Shown here piece after piece: positions 10,575-18,631 of a stretch of 62,100 nt of DNA. Made by a program: the position numbers and the translations under genes. The DNA comes from Arthrobacter sp. Bz4 (GTDB taxonomy: Bacteria > Actinomycetota > Actinomycetes > Actinomycetales > Micrococcaceae): assembly GCF_003075455.1 (NCBI RefSeq), contig NZ_QDAE01000019.1, positions 1 through 62,100 of the forward strand, in the 5' to 3' direction. The notes below the pieces were generated by a model. It was not told where the DNA came from. It made no database searches and saw only the letters and a list, made by a program, of their open reading frames with translations. The number at the start of each line of letters is the position of its first letter. Position 1 is the first letter of the stretch.

Positions 10575-10695
10575 GGTGCTCCTGGAGTGACTCGTTGACG
10601 GATTCGTCCGATAGGTCACCGGACAAGTTTTCCCACGTTCTTCTAGGGTATTCGACGACACATTCCGACCGCCGGTGATCCTTTAAGGTGATTCT

Positions 10696-11193
10696 ATGTC
10701 CACCTCGTTTGTCCTGACCCTCTCTGCCGTCGCATCTCTGCTGCTAATTCTCCGTCTGGCGGTCCCGTTCCTCCCCCTAAAGCGGGTTACCCGACGGTTG
10801 ACTCCGCTGGATCTGGCCCTGACGGTCGTGGGTGTGCTGGGGTTGATCCTGCATTGCGCGTCAATGTTTTTCCGCTCGGTAGTGGCCGCGATACCAGGCA
10901 GCGGAAGTGTGATCGACCAGATCAATTCCATGGGAACGGCGAGCATGATCTGGTACGCGGTCCCCGCCCTCATGGTTCTGATGGGATTGCGCCGCCAGCA
11001 TTGGATCGCCCTGATTCTCCTGGCCGTATCACTCTTGGCTGTAGGCATCACCATGTACAACGGCACCGCGGTGTCGACCCATCTGGTCACCATCTTCGCC
11101 GCGGGTGTGACAATCGCCGCCACAGTCTTCCTCCTCAGCGCGCCGCCCTGGTCCCGGAAACCAACGCCGGACCTTCCCTATCCCCCGGGTTGA
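10696..11193 (+). CDS. Membrane protein of unknown function
   Basis: A 165-residue protein with four or five hydrophobic segments: about residues 4-28, 40-62, 80-97, 103-120 and 128-147. I do not recognise a family. The C-terminus is short, polar and proline-rich. It is separated by about 160 bases from the following ABC operon and is not obviously part of it. AAGGTG lies just before the ATG. Confidence 0.7.
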   Translation: MSTSFVLTLSAVASLLLILRLAVPFLPLKRVTRRLTPLDLALTVVGVLGLILHCASMFFRSVVAAIPGSGSVIDQINSMGTASMIWYAVPALMVLMGLRRQHWIALILLAVSLLAVGITMYNGTAVSTHLVTIFAAGVTIAATVFLLSAPPWSRKPTPDLPYPPG

Positions 11194-11306
11194 GTCCCGG
11201 GACGGACCGACCCCCCGAGGCTGACGAGAAGCCAATCAGATAGTCCCCCACGACAAACCCTGAGGAAACGGCAGTACACAGGGCGCCCCAGTTGAGAACC
11301 ATCCGC

Positions 11307-11335
11307 ATTATCGGTATCTTAATAAGAACGATAAT
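11307..11335. promoter_or_regulatory. Inverted repeat in the promoter of the ABC/MFS operon
   Basis: ATTATCG (11307-11313) and CGATAAT (11329-11335) are exact inverted repeats. Between them TCTTAATAAGA (11317-11327) forms a second 5-1-5 inverted repeat. The AT-rich block is 23 bases before the chosen start codon. A metal-dependent repressor site is inferred; which regulator binds is unknown. Confidence 0.45.
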
Positions 11336-11357
11336 CAATAATGGTGAGCTGGGGTGC

Positions 11358-12134
11358 GTGGTGAGTTTGGTCTTGCAGGATCTATCGATCCGTATTGCCT
11401 CCCAATACCTGGTCAAGGGCCTGTCGCTGACTATCTCCCGCGGTGAAGCGGTAGCCCTGGTGGGCCCCTCCGGGTCCGGTAAATCTCTGACCGCGGCAGC
11501 CCTGAGTGGGTCTCTTCCCGGAGGTGCGATGGTCCGGGGCGAGCTGGAGGTTGACGGACAAGCGGCACCTTTGGAAGACAGAACCCGTCCTGGTATCGCC
11601 GCTGTACGACAGGACTCGCTCACATCCCTGCACCCGTTGGTACGGATCGACCGCCAGCTCGTCCCTGTGCTTCTTCGGTCGAATGTAGCCACCACTCACG
11701 CGGCCGCATTGGCGCGGGCGGAATCGATGCTCGAAGAGGTAGGTTTTACCGATCCCAGACATGTGTTGCGCAGCTTCCCCATGGAACTGTCCGGAGGCCA
11801 GAGACAGCGGGTCTGCATCATTCAGGCGCTCGCATGTCGGGCGTCGTACCTGATCGCCGACGAACCAACCACAGCCCTCGATGTTGTCTCCCAGCAGCTT
11901 GTCCTGTCCGCTTTGCGCGCGGCAGCTGAAGCTGGCGCGGGAATTCTTTTCATCACCCACGACGTCGTCGCCGCGGTTTCCTTGTGTTCACGGGCCGCGA
12001 TTATTGACGGCGGGTCGATCGTCGACCAGGGTTCTTTTTCCCACCTGGCCAGCGAAGCGGCCCATCCCGTCGCGGATGCGCTCACCCGGGCAGCTCGACA
12101 ACCAGCCACATCAGACAAGCACACCACCGCATGA
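11358..12134 (+). CDS. ABC transporter ATPase, DppD/CntD type
   Basis: A 258-residue ATPase of an oligopeptide/nickel-type importer. Walker A is GPSGSGKS (about residues 34-41), the signature is LSGGQRQR (about 141-148) and Walker B is YLIADEPTTALD (about 160-171). The GTG at 11358 is used; GAGCTGGGG precedes it and the frame upstream gives an implausible N-terminus. It is the first gene of a unit in which every junction is a four-base overlap: this ATPase, a second ATPase, an MFS carrier, a binding lipoprotein and a fused permease. The context points to transition-metal or metal-chelate transport (inference). Confidence 0.88.
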   Translation: MVSLVLQDLSIRIASQYLVKGLSLTISRGEAVALVGPSGSGKSLTAAALSGSLPGGAMVRGELEVDGQAAPLEDRTRPGIAAVRQDSLTSLHPLVRIDRQLVPVLLRSNVATTHAAALARAESMLEEVGFTDPRHVLRSFPMELSGGQRQRVCIIQALACRASYLIADEPTTALDVVSQQLVLSALRAAAEAGAGILFITHDVVAAVSLCSRAAIIDGGSIVDQGSFSHLASEAAHPVADALTRAARQPATSDKHTTA

Positions 12135-12922
12135 CGGCCACTCTTTCGGCCAGGGATCTGCGGCTTTCGCTAGCACGGCCCGGGCAGGCGTTCCGCCGGA
12201 GCATGCCCACGAAGATACTTCATGGAGTATCTCTTGAGGTCTCCAGTGGGAGTAGCCTGGGGCTTGTCGGCAGCTCGGGTTCCGGTAAGTCAACGCTGCT
12301 CCGAACGCTCCTTGCTCTCGAGGAACCAGCCTCAGGTTCGGTCACCTTGCAGGGCAGACCTGTCCAACCGGGTTCGTTGAGGTCATTGCGTTGGTTCCGG
12401 CGCGAGGTGCAGTACGTGCCTCAGGATCCGGCGAGCAGCCTGGATCCTCGGATGACAGTGGGTCAGCTGCTCCGTGAACCTCTCGTTTGTCTGGGAATCG
12501 ACGGACAGCACTCCACCATCATTCGTGAAGCGCTCGGGCGGGTGGCATTATCCGGGTCCACCGTTGGCAAGAGACCGTTCGAGTTATCCGGCGGGCAGAA
12601 TCAACGTGTAGCGATCGCGCGTGCGCTAGTGGTACGGCCATCAATTCTTCTCGCAGACGAACCGGTGAGCGGACTGGATTTACCGCTGCGCAATCAGGTG
12701 CTGGAAGTCCTGCAGCTACTTGTCAACGAACAGGGCCTGGGAATGCTGTTCGTATCTCACGACCTCGACGCGGTCGCCGCCTTGTGCGCCGAGACTGCCG
12801 TCCTCGCCGATGGCCGAATCGTCGAATACGGACACACTGTTCACCTCCTCAACCGCCCCCGGCATGAGGCGACACGAGAACTCAATGCGGCACGGCTAGC
12901 GCGGAGCGTCACCGCACAATGA
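12131..12922 (+). CDS. ABC transporter ATPase, DppF/CntF type
   Basis: A 263-residue second ATPase of the same importer. Walker A GSSGSGKSTL (about residues 46-55), signature LSGGQNQRVAIARAL (about 157-171) and Walker B ILLADEPVSGLD (about 176-187) are intact. The Q-loop context VQYVPQDPASSLDPR is typical of DppF/OppF/NikE proteins. The start ATGA overlaps the stop of the first ATPase and the end overlaps the MFS gene, so the gene is translationally coupled at both ends. The pair of different ATPases is normal for peptide/nickel/opine-type importers. Confidence 0.9.
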   Translation: MTATLSARDLRLSLARPGQAFRRSMPTKILHGVSLEVSSGSSLGLVGSSGSGKSTLLRTLLALEEPASGSVTLQGRPVQPGSLRSLRWFRREVQYVPQDPASSLDPRMTVGQLLREPLVCLGIDGQHSTIIREALGRVALSGSTVGKRPFELSGGQNQRVAIARALVVRPSILLADEPVSGLDLPLRNQVLEVLQLLVNEQGLGMLFVSHDLDAVAALCAETAVLADGRIVEYGHTVHLLNRPRHEATRELNAARLARSVTAQ

Positions 12923-14166
12923 TCGACGCCGCCCTTCCGAGGAATCCTGTCTCGGTGTCATTGGTCCTGCCCATCCAATTGGTCTTCAATATTGGCTTCT
13001 ACGCGGTAGTACCGTTCCTGACACTCGTGATGACGGATGACCTGGGTCTCGGTGCTGCCGCCGTCGGGCTTGTCCTTGGCGCACGTACGTTCAGCCAGCA
13101 AGGAATGTTCCTCTTCGGCGGGGTGATCGCCGACCGCTGGGGGCCGCGCCGGAGTATCCTGACGGGTTGTGCTGTCCGCGCAGCGGGTTATTTGGGGCTC
13201 GCAACGTCTGAGAGCTTCTGGACTTTCCTTGGCAGCGCGGTGCTGACCGGCATCGGCGGCGCATTCTTTTCCCCAGCCGTTGAAGGACTAGTCGGTACAT
13301 TGGATCGCGCCCAGTCTACGAATGGCAGCAGGCGCAACCTGTTCGCGTGGCTTGTCTTCGTTGGGGAAATTGGTGCCGTCGCCGGGCCTCTCATTGGGAT
13401 CGGGCTGCTGCCCAACGGGTTCCCGGTTGTTGCCGGATCGGCTGCACTGCTCTTTCTCGGCGTCGGCATCGCGCTCTGGCTAATCCTGCCGAAACACGGT
13501 CCTGCCTCGATAGTCGGCGGCGAACCCCGCAGTCGCGCATCGGCATTACGCGGTGCGTTCGCCTGCCTGGGGGATCGCCGCTTCGTCTGTTTCGCCGGCT
13601 TCTTCAGCGTGAACCTCCTGGCCTACAACCAGTTGTACTTCGCGCTGCCACTTGAACTCGCCCACAGTGGAGCAGGCGGCGGCACTTTGGCTGTGTTGTT
13701 CACCCTGGCTTCTGTTCTGACTATCGCTCTCCAACTGCCGCTGTCGGATGTAGCTGCCAGGCTGGGGCCCGCAGCCACGCTAAGAACAGGATTTGCCTGT
13801 ATTGCCGCGGCATTCGCGGTGATGGGCCTGCTTGGCACAACCGGCATGAATCTCCTTCCTGGACTTCCCGCAGCGAGCGGCCCCGTTTCCTTCGTTGTCC
13901 TCCTCTGCCTGGGCCACATGCTCGTCGGTCCGGCAGGGATGCAGCTCGTGCACCACTTCGCCGGACAGCGGCCGATGAGTGCCTACTACGGGCTCCTCGC
14001 CAGTTGCGGCGGCATCGCGGTACTCATCGGCAACACGCTGTTCGGAGCATTTCGTGATGTCGCCGGCGGCTTATCCAGTTGGGTCCTCCTCGTCGTTCTG
14101 GCCACCGTAAGCGCGTCCTTCCTCCCCCATGTTCTTCCCCTTCCCCAGCAGAAAGATCGCTCATGA
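12919..14166 (+). CDS. MFS transporter inside the ABC operon
   Basis: A 415-residue major facilitator protein with about 12 predicted helices and the loop 2-3 signature GGVIADRWGPRRSIL (about residues 67-81). MFS carriers of this kind usually export small molecules. Its position between the ATPase and binding-protein genes, with four-base overlaps on both sides, means it is co-translated with an ABC importer. That combination of an exporter and an importer for one ligand is known from staphylopine-type metallophore systems (cntE with cntABCDF). No metallophore synthase gene is in the window, so this parallel is inference from gene order and family only. Confidence 0.85.
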   Translation: MIDAALPRNPVSVSLVLPIQLVFNIGFYAVVPFLTLVMTDDLGLGAAAVGLVLGARTFSQQGMFLFGGVIADRWGPRRSILTGCAVRAAGYLGLATSESFWTFLGSAVLTGIGGAFFSPAVEGLVGTLDRAQSTNGSRRNLFAWLVFVGEIGAVAGPLIGIGLLPNGFPVVAGSAALLFLGVGIALWLILPKHGPASIVGGEPRSRASALRGAFACLGDRRFVCFAGFFSVNLLAYNQLYFALPLELAHSGAGGGTLAVLFTLASVLTIALQLPLSDVAARLGPAATLRTGFACIAAAFAVMGLLGTTGMNLLPGLPAASGPVSFVVLLCLGHMLVGPAGMQLVHHFAGQRPMSAYYGLLASCGGIAVLIGNTLFGAFRDVAGGLSSWVLLVVLATVSASFLPHVLPLPQQKDRS

Positions 14167-15692
14167 ACCGCCCCACGCCACTAACCGTTCTCGCCGTCTC
14201 GACCATCAGTTGCTTTGCGCTCACAGGCTGCTTCTCCCCCGGGCCCGATGGCTCGCCGCCGGCCTCCGGAGAAGATGGCGACGCGCGGATCTCGATTGCC
14301 ATGCTGCAGCCACCCCGGTCGGGTCTCACCCCTTTGAGCGACGACGCCTTCAAACTCTCCCGCTGGTCCACGGCCGAAACCCTGGTGGTCCTGAACCACC
14401 TCGCGGAGGCACAACCTTCGCTAGCCACAGGGTGGCAGCAGACCACGCCGACCGAGTGGACCTTCACTCTCCGCGAGGATGTCACCTTCCACGATGGAAC
14501 CCCGCTGACAGCCGACGACGTCGCCCGATCGCTCACGACAGCGGCGACCGCCTCACCAACCCCTCGCATCCTCGACGGCGTCGACCTGACCGCCGTCGCC
14601 AGCGACGACCTGACGGTGACTGTGACCACGGCGGTAGCCGATCCATTGGTGCCCCAACGGCTATCCAGCCCCCAGCTCTCGATCCTGGCTGCCAGCGCCT
14701 ACGACGACGACGACGCAGTCGACCCGGTCGGCACTGGTACCGGGCCCTTCATCCTTACCGCCGTGGACGGGACCTCAGGCGCGACTCTGGACAGGAACAA
14801 CGACTATTGGGGTGATCCCGCCGCTGCTGCAGGAATCGACGTCCAATTCGTGCCGGACGGCACCGCACGAGCTGCGGCACTGCGAACCGGAACGGCTGAC
14901 GTCGTCGAGGCCATCCCGGTGGGCCAGGTGGCACAGATCGACGAGGATCTGATCTTCGAGGTGCCCATGCCACGAACCAATACTCTCTACCTCAACACAG
15001 AATCAGGTCCTTTCGCGGACCCCCAGGTCCGTGCCGCCGCTCGCGAAGCTATCGACCGGGCATCGATTGTCTCAGGGGTCTACGAGGGCCGGGCCGACGT
15101 GGCGGAAGGCCTTCTTGGACCTGCACTTCCGTGGGCTGCCGACGCACGCGCCGACGAGTATCGGGAGATTCTGGAGCAGCGTCCTGAACCGGCAACGGTC
15201 GACGGCGTCAGCATCAGTCTGGGAACCTTCACGGACCGGGCGGAACTCCCCGAGGTCGCGGTACAACTTGAACAGCAGCTCGAAGCCGCTGGCTTCATCG
15301 TTGAACAGGATGTGCGCGAGTACCAGTTCATCGAGGCGGATGCCCTCGACGGCACTTTCGATGCCTTCATCCTGTCCAGGGCGACAGTGCTGGACTCCGG
15401 CGATCCAGTGGCCTATCTGTATAGCGACTTCGGCTGCGACGGTTCCTTCAACCTCTCCCAGTTCTGCGATCCGGCGGTTGACGAGGCCCTGCGGGTCGCG
15501 GCCGCGCTGCCCGCCGGGCCGGACCGCCGCGAGGCCATTATGGCGGCTGAAGCCGAGATCCTCAGTCGCGACGCAGCTATTCCGATGCTGCACGAAAGGG
15601 TCATCCAGGGTGAGGCAGCAGGGACCGAAGGGGCAGCGCGTGACCCGCGGGAGCGGCTGCTCATCACCGGTGACACCCGCGCCGACCGGTGA
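14163..15692 (+). CDS. ABC substrate-binding lipoprotein (SBP_bac_5)
   Basis: A 509-residue extracytoplasmic binding protein of the peptide/nickel family. It starts with a lipoprotein signal ending in the lipobox LTGC (Cys about residue 21), so the mature protein is lipid-anchored outside the membrane. Family features include the segment TFTLREDVTFHDGTPLTADD (about residues 98-117) and FILTAVDG followed by a NNDYWG motif. The ATG at 14163 overlaps the MFS stop; the longer frame from 14079 lies inside the MFS gene and would bury the signal. The ligand is unknown. No His-rich loop of ZnuA type is visible, so it more likely binds a chelate or peptide than a bare zinc ion. Confidence 0.9.
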   Translation: MNRPTPLTVLAVSTISCFALTGCFSPGPDGSPPASGEDGDARISIAMLQPPRSGLTPLSDDAFKLSRWSTAETLVVLNHLAEAQPSLATGWQQTTPTEWTFTLREDVTFHDGTPLTADDVARSLTTAATASPTPRILDGVDLTAVASDDLTVTVTTAVADPLVPQRLSSPQLSILAASAYDDDDAVDPVGTGTGPFILTAVDGTSGATLDRNNDYWGDPAAAAGIDVQFVPDGTARAAALRTGTADVVEAIPVGQVAQIDEDLIFEVPMPRTNTLYLNTESGPFADPQVRAAAREAIDRASIVSGVYEGRADVAEGLLGPALPWAADARADEYREILEQRPEPATVDGVSISLGTFTDRAELPEVAVQLEQQLEAAGFIVEQDVREYQFIEADALDGTFDAFILSRATVLDSGDPVAYLYSDFGCDGSFNLSQFCDPAVDEALRVAAALPAGPDRREAIMAAEAEILSRDAAIPMLHERVIQGEAAGTEGAARDPRERLLITGDTRADR

Positions 15693-17461
15693 AGCGGTTT
15701 CCTACCAGCGGGCTCCTGGTAAGCCTCTCGCGAGGTGGAGCCCTGCTCGCCGTCGTCATGGTGATCGGTTTGCTGCCCTGGCTCTCCGACCAGAGTCCCG
15801 AGTACACCGTGCTGCGGGCCGGCTACGCGGATCTGGAGGTGACGCCTGAAGCGCTGAGCATGGTGCGGGACGAGCTGGGCCTGGACCGGGGTCCAATTCT
15901 GGTGTTCTTCACCTGGTTCGTTGGCGCCCTCTCGGGTGACTTCGGTCAATCCTGGATCTCCCATGCGCCGGTCCTCCCGGGCACCCTCGCCGCCCTGGCG
16001 GTATCCGTCACTCTGATGATTGGAGCCGGAGCAATTGCACTCCTGGTGGCCAGCATGTTCGCCCTACCCTCCCTTCTGCGCAGCGCTAGGGGCAAACATC
16101 GGCGGGGAGCGGGACTGCTTGCGACGACGGCGACATCCCTGCCAGAATTCCTTCTGGCCTCGCTATTCCTCGTTATTGGCGCTGTTTGGCTCGGCTGGTT
16201 CCCACCCTCCGGCTGGCTCGGGGTCCACTACGCCGTTCTACCCTCCCTGGCTATGGGCCTGCCCGCGGGAGGACTGATGGGCAAACTCCTCGCTGACGCC
16301 GTCAGCGCAGCCGGGGAAGAACAGTGGGTATCAGCATGGCTGTCTGCCGGATTCACACGCCGCCAGATCGCGCTCGGAATCCTGCGCCGAGCACTACCGA
16401 ACGTCTCCAGTCAGGTAGCGCTCGTCGTCGTCGGCCTGACCGGTGGCGCGGTAGCTGTTGAACGCGTCTTCGCCATCCCTGGCCTCGGTAGGGCAACCCT
16501 CGGTGCCGCCACCGCACAGGACATCCCCGTCCTGCAGGCTGGCGTGCTCGCACTTCTGGTGTTGGCAGTTGTGGCGGGCGTCCTTGCGGCACTGACCCGG
16601 CGGGCCCTACTCGGTCCCGCCGGGCGGCTGGGGGTGGTGCCGGTCGCTGTTGTTCCACCGTCCTTCCGCCGCCGCGACCTGGCAGTGCCAATCGGGGCGG
16701 TATCGCTTCTGGCGGCCCTCGCGATCGCCGGTATGCTGCGCGATCCTTTCACCTCGGCCCACTCCCGGCTCGCCCCACCGAGCTGGCTGCTGCCCTTCGG
16801 AGCTGATGCCAGCGGGCGGGACCTGCTCGCCCGGGTGGGACACGGCACCGCCTCCACGGTGGGTACGGCGCTCGCCGTCGTTCTCCTATCACTTCTGATT
16901 GGAGTGCTGGTGGGTTTGTTACCGCGGCTGGGAACGGGTCCGCTGGAGGTGGCCAACGCAGCCCCTCCCGTCATCACCGGGATCATTGTTGCCGCGATTG
17001 CAGGCACGTCCGCTGGCGGCGCCGCACTCGCCGTAGCGCTCGTGAGCTGGGCGCCTTTAGCTGCGCACACTGCGGCGCTGACCCTCCAGACGAAAAGCCT
17101 GCCCTTCGTCGCGGTCCTGCCGGTCCTTGGCGTGGGTCGGGGCCGGATTATTGTTCGGCATATCCTGCCGCACATCGCCGGACCATTGTTCCGGCACGCG
17201 ATGCTCCGGTTGCCGGGTACCGCCCTGGCTCTGGCAGCATTGGGTTTCCTCGGGCTCGGCGCGAACCCGCCGAGCCCCGATTGGGGCCTGATCCTGGCCG
17301 AGGGAATGGCCTATGTCGAACGCGCACCCTGGACCGTGTTCGCCCCGGCCTCGGCCTTGATCCTTTCCTCTGTCCTAGCGGTGTCGGCCTCAAGTATTGC
17401 CTTTCCTACCCTTGAACGCAGGCGGAAGCGTACGACGACGAATATCAGTCCAGCTGGATGA
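15689..17461 (+). CDS. Fused double ABC permease (DppB-DppC type in one chain)
   Basis: A 590-residue membrane protein made of two permease units. The first (about residues 1-305) has the DppB-like order: an N-terminal helix, an extracellular domain (LDRGPILVFFTWFVGALSGD) and an EAA-type loop near AWLSAGFTRRQIALGILRRA. The second (about 330-575) has the DppC-like LLPFGADASGRDLLARVGHG and a second EAA-type loop near LGVGRGRIIVRHILPHIAGP. Normally these are two proteins of about 300 residues each. The junction (about 300-330) is a short loop, LTRRALLGPAGRLG. The GTG start overlaps the binding-protein stop by four bases. The frame is continuous, so this is a gene fusion and not a missed stop. 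Confidence 0.88.
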   Translation: MKRFPTSGLLVSLSRGGALLAVVMVIGLLPWLSDQSPEYTVLRAGYADLEVTPEALSMVRDELGLDRGPILVFFTWFVGALSGDFGQSWISHAPVLPGTLAALAVSVTLMIGAGAIALLVASMFALPSLLRSARGKHRRGAGLLATTATSLPEFLLASLFLVIGAVWLGWFPPSGWLGVHYAVLPSLAMGLPAGGLMGKLLADAVSAAGEEQWVSAWLSAGFTRRQIALGILRRALPNVSSQVALVVVGLTGGAVAVERVFAIPGLGRATLGAATAQDIPVLQAGVLALLVLAVVAGVLAALTRRALLGPAGRLGVVPVAVVPPSFRRRDLAVPIGAVSLLAALAIAGMLRDPFTSAHSRLAPPSWLLPFGADASGRDLLARVGHGTASTVGTALAVVLLSLLIGVLVGLLPRLGTGPLEVANAAPPVITGIIVAAIAGTSAGGAALAVALVSWAPLAAHTAALTLQTKSLPFVAVLPVLGVGRGRIIVRHILPHIAGPLFRHAMLRLPGTALALAALGFLGLGANPPSPDWGLILAEGMAYVERAPWTVFAPASALILSSVLAVSASSIAFPTLERRRKRTTTNISPAG

Positions 17462-17479
17462 TCGGCACTGACCTATTGC

Positions 17480-17503
17480 ATAAACGCATGCAGACATGTT
17501 TAT
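17480..17503. promoter_or_regulatory. Probable ArsR autoregulatory operator
   Basis: ATAAAC (17480-17485) and GTTTAT (17498-17503) form an exact inverted repeat with CATG on both inner sides. It lies eight bases before the likely ArsR start at 17512 and overlaps the probable -10 region (TATATT). This is where ArsR/SmtB repressors typically bind. Confidence 0.55.
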
Positions 17504-17511
17504 ATATTATT

Positions 17512-17823
17512 ATGGCGGATGACGAGCAGCTGGAACAGGTTGCCGAGCTGTTCAAAGCGCTGGGGGCTGTGTCACGATTGCGAATTCTGACTGCCCTGTC
17601 CGACAGAGAGGGGTCAGTGAGTGCGCTGGTAGCGACCACTGGCCTCTCCCAGCCACTCGTGTCACAACATCTGCGGCTCTTGCGAAGTATGAACCTCGTG
17701 ACCGTGAGCAGATCGGGGCGCGAAGCCGTCTACGCATTGACCGACGAGCATGTTGCCCATGTCATCGAGGACGCGATCGCCCACACGGTCGAAGCGTCCC
17801 CGACACCCAGTCACAGCCACTGA
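17512..17823 (+). CDS. ArsR/SmtB-family metal sensor with alpha5 site
   Basis: A 103-residue winged-helix repressor. The recognition region contains LSQPLVSQHLRLLRSMNLVT and the wing RSGREAVYALT. The last helix has the pattern D-E-H, ten residues, H, two residues, E, which is the DXHX10HX2E/H alpha5 zinc/cobalt site of SmtB and CzrA. The cysteine box ELCVCDL of arsenic/cadmium sensors is absent. The tail ends in SHSH. A zinc-type inducer is therefore inferred. The ATG at 17512 is preferred because a palindrome lies just before it; an upstream ATG at 17458 overlaps the permease stop and would add 18 residues, so coupling to the transporter operon is an alternative. Confidence 0.88.
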   Translation: MADDEQLEQVAELFKALGAVSRLRILTALSDREGSVSALVATTGLSQPLVSQHLRLLRSMNLVTVSRSGREAVYALTDEHVAHVIEDAIAHTVEASPTPSHSH

Positions 17824-17832
17824 ATCTGAAAC

Positions 17833-17848
17833 TGCGGGAACTCCCGCA
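17833..17848. promoter_or_regulatory. Short perfect hairpin between arsR and the His-rich gene
   Basis: TGCGGG (17833-17838) and CCCGCA (17843-17848) pair around AACT. It sits just before the AAGGAG ribosome site of the His-rich peptide gene and could affect its translation or mRNA processing. Confidence 0.4.
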
Positions 17849-17862
17849 CCAAGGAGATACCG

Positions 17863-18024
17863 ATGACCACCGAAACGCACTCAGAACACACAATTCACGA
17901 GCACGATCACAAACACGGCTCGTCTGATTGCACCCATGAAACCGTCGAGCACGGCGACCATACCGATTACCTTCATGACGGGCACCGCCACGCGGAACAC
18001 GGCGATCACTACGACGAGCACTAA
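17863..18024 (+). CDS. Histidine-rich 53-residue metal-binding peptide
   Basis: A small gene with a strong ribosome site (AAGGAG, seven bases before ATG). The 53-residue product has 15 histidines, many acidic residues and one cysteine, arranged as repeats of H-x-H and EHGDH type (for example HEHDHKH at residues 12-18 and DGHRHAEHGDH at 39-49). There is no signal peptide or membrane helix, so it should be cytoplasmic. Such peptides can store or buffer zinc, nickel or copper. It lies 39 bases after arsR and before a strong terminator, so the two form the end of a transcript. I do not recognise it as a named family. Confidence 0.82.
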   Translation: MTTETHSEHTIHEHDHKHGSSDCTHETVEHGDHTDYLHDGHRHAEHGDHYDEH

Positions 18025-18037
18025 CGGTCGCTAGACC

Positions 18038-18076
18038 GAACGGCGCCGCCCCCCACGGGTCGGCGCCGTTCGTTTT
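18038..18076. terminator. Terminator between convergent metal-related units
   Basis: GAACGGCGCCG (18038-18048) pairs perfectly with CGGCGCCGTTC (18061-18071), followed by GTTTT. It ends the His-rich peptide transcript and may also serve the minus-strand unit that stops at 18086. Confidence 0.88.
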
Positions 18077-18085
18077 AACGACGTT

Positions 18086-18475
18086 CTAGGCTGGGTTAGT
18101 CGCCACGCGGACGGGTGCGCCGGTTCCGAGCACCGCCCCGGAAAGCTTGCCGGGTATCGCACTGGGTCGACCATCCTGTGGATGCCAGCGCTCAACCCAG
18201 GCGGCGAGGGTTTTTAGCCGCCCGGGGGCTTCGAGGCCGCCCAGCCAGATTGACGGCCCAGTCAGTTCACTCGTTGGAGCGCGAATGGCAACAGCGGCGA
18301 CGGCTCCGTGGGCACATTGTTGCAGGCAGGATGCCGAGATAATCACCCCGCCCGACGACCGGGCGACTGCCGCGGCCAGCTCGCCGTCATCGCTAGCTTT
18401 AACAAGGGCAGCGCACCGGTGACCCGCGCACAGCGCCACCACGATCCCCGTTGAACCCTTTGTATTTTTGACCAT
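18086..18475 (-). CDS. Thioredoxin-like ferredoxin-related protein
   Basis: A 129-residue protein with ALCAGHRCAAL (CX4C) near residue 17 and ISASCLQQCAHGAVA (CX3C) near residue 50. This spacing and the alternating strand-helix pattern resemble thioredoxin-fold [2Fe-2S] ferredoxins, though the first pair is shorter than the classical CX10-12C. It follows the bL36 gene by four bases and so belongs to the same transcript as bL36 and the COG0523 gene, behind a Zur-type box. A role in zinc-limitation response is inferred from this position. No catalytic function can be given. Confidence 0.65.
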   Translation of the reverse strand: MVKNTKGSTGIVVALCAGHRCAALVKASDDGELAAAVARSSGGVIISASCLQQCAHGAVAAVAIRAPTSELTGPSIWLGGLEAPGRLKTLAAWVERWHPQDGRPSAIPGKLSGAVLGTGAPVRVATNPA

Positions 18476-18479
18476 GGCG

Positions 18480-18602
18480 TCAGCCTTGGCGGGCCTTCAT
18501 ACGCGGATTCTTCTTATTGATGACAAAAGTTTTGCCTCTGCGGCGGACGATCTGGGCTCCCGGGACTTTTTTCATTGCGCGGAGGGAATTGCGTACCTTC
18601 AT
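18480..18602 (-). CDS. rpmJ: Ribosomal protein bL36, cysteine-free (C-minus) form
   Basis: A 40-residue ribosomal protein read as [20 protein letters not shown] followed by an [13 protein letters not shown] end. It lacks the CXXC and C/H ligands that bind zinc in the normal bL36, so it is the zinc-independent paralogue. In many bacteria such paralogues are controlled by Zur and replace the zinc form when zinc is scarce. GGAGAACC precedes the ATG. It lies 29 bases after the COG0523 gene and four bases before the ferredoxin-like gene, all on the minus strand. A second, zinc-binding bL36 should exist elsewhere in the genome. Confidence 0.95.
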   Translation of the reverse strand: MKVRNSLRAMKKVPGAQIVRRRGKTFVINKKNPRMKARQG

Positions 18603-18631
18603 GGTTCTCCTTCAGGGGTTTCTGTTTGTCT

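Noticed and set aside
17458..17511. Upstream ATG for the ArsR gene overlapping the permease stop
   Set aside because: It would add 18 residues unlike any ArsR N-terminus and would place the palindromic operator inside the coding region; kept only as an alternative start.
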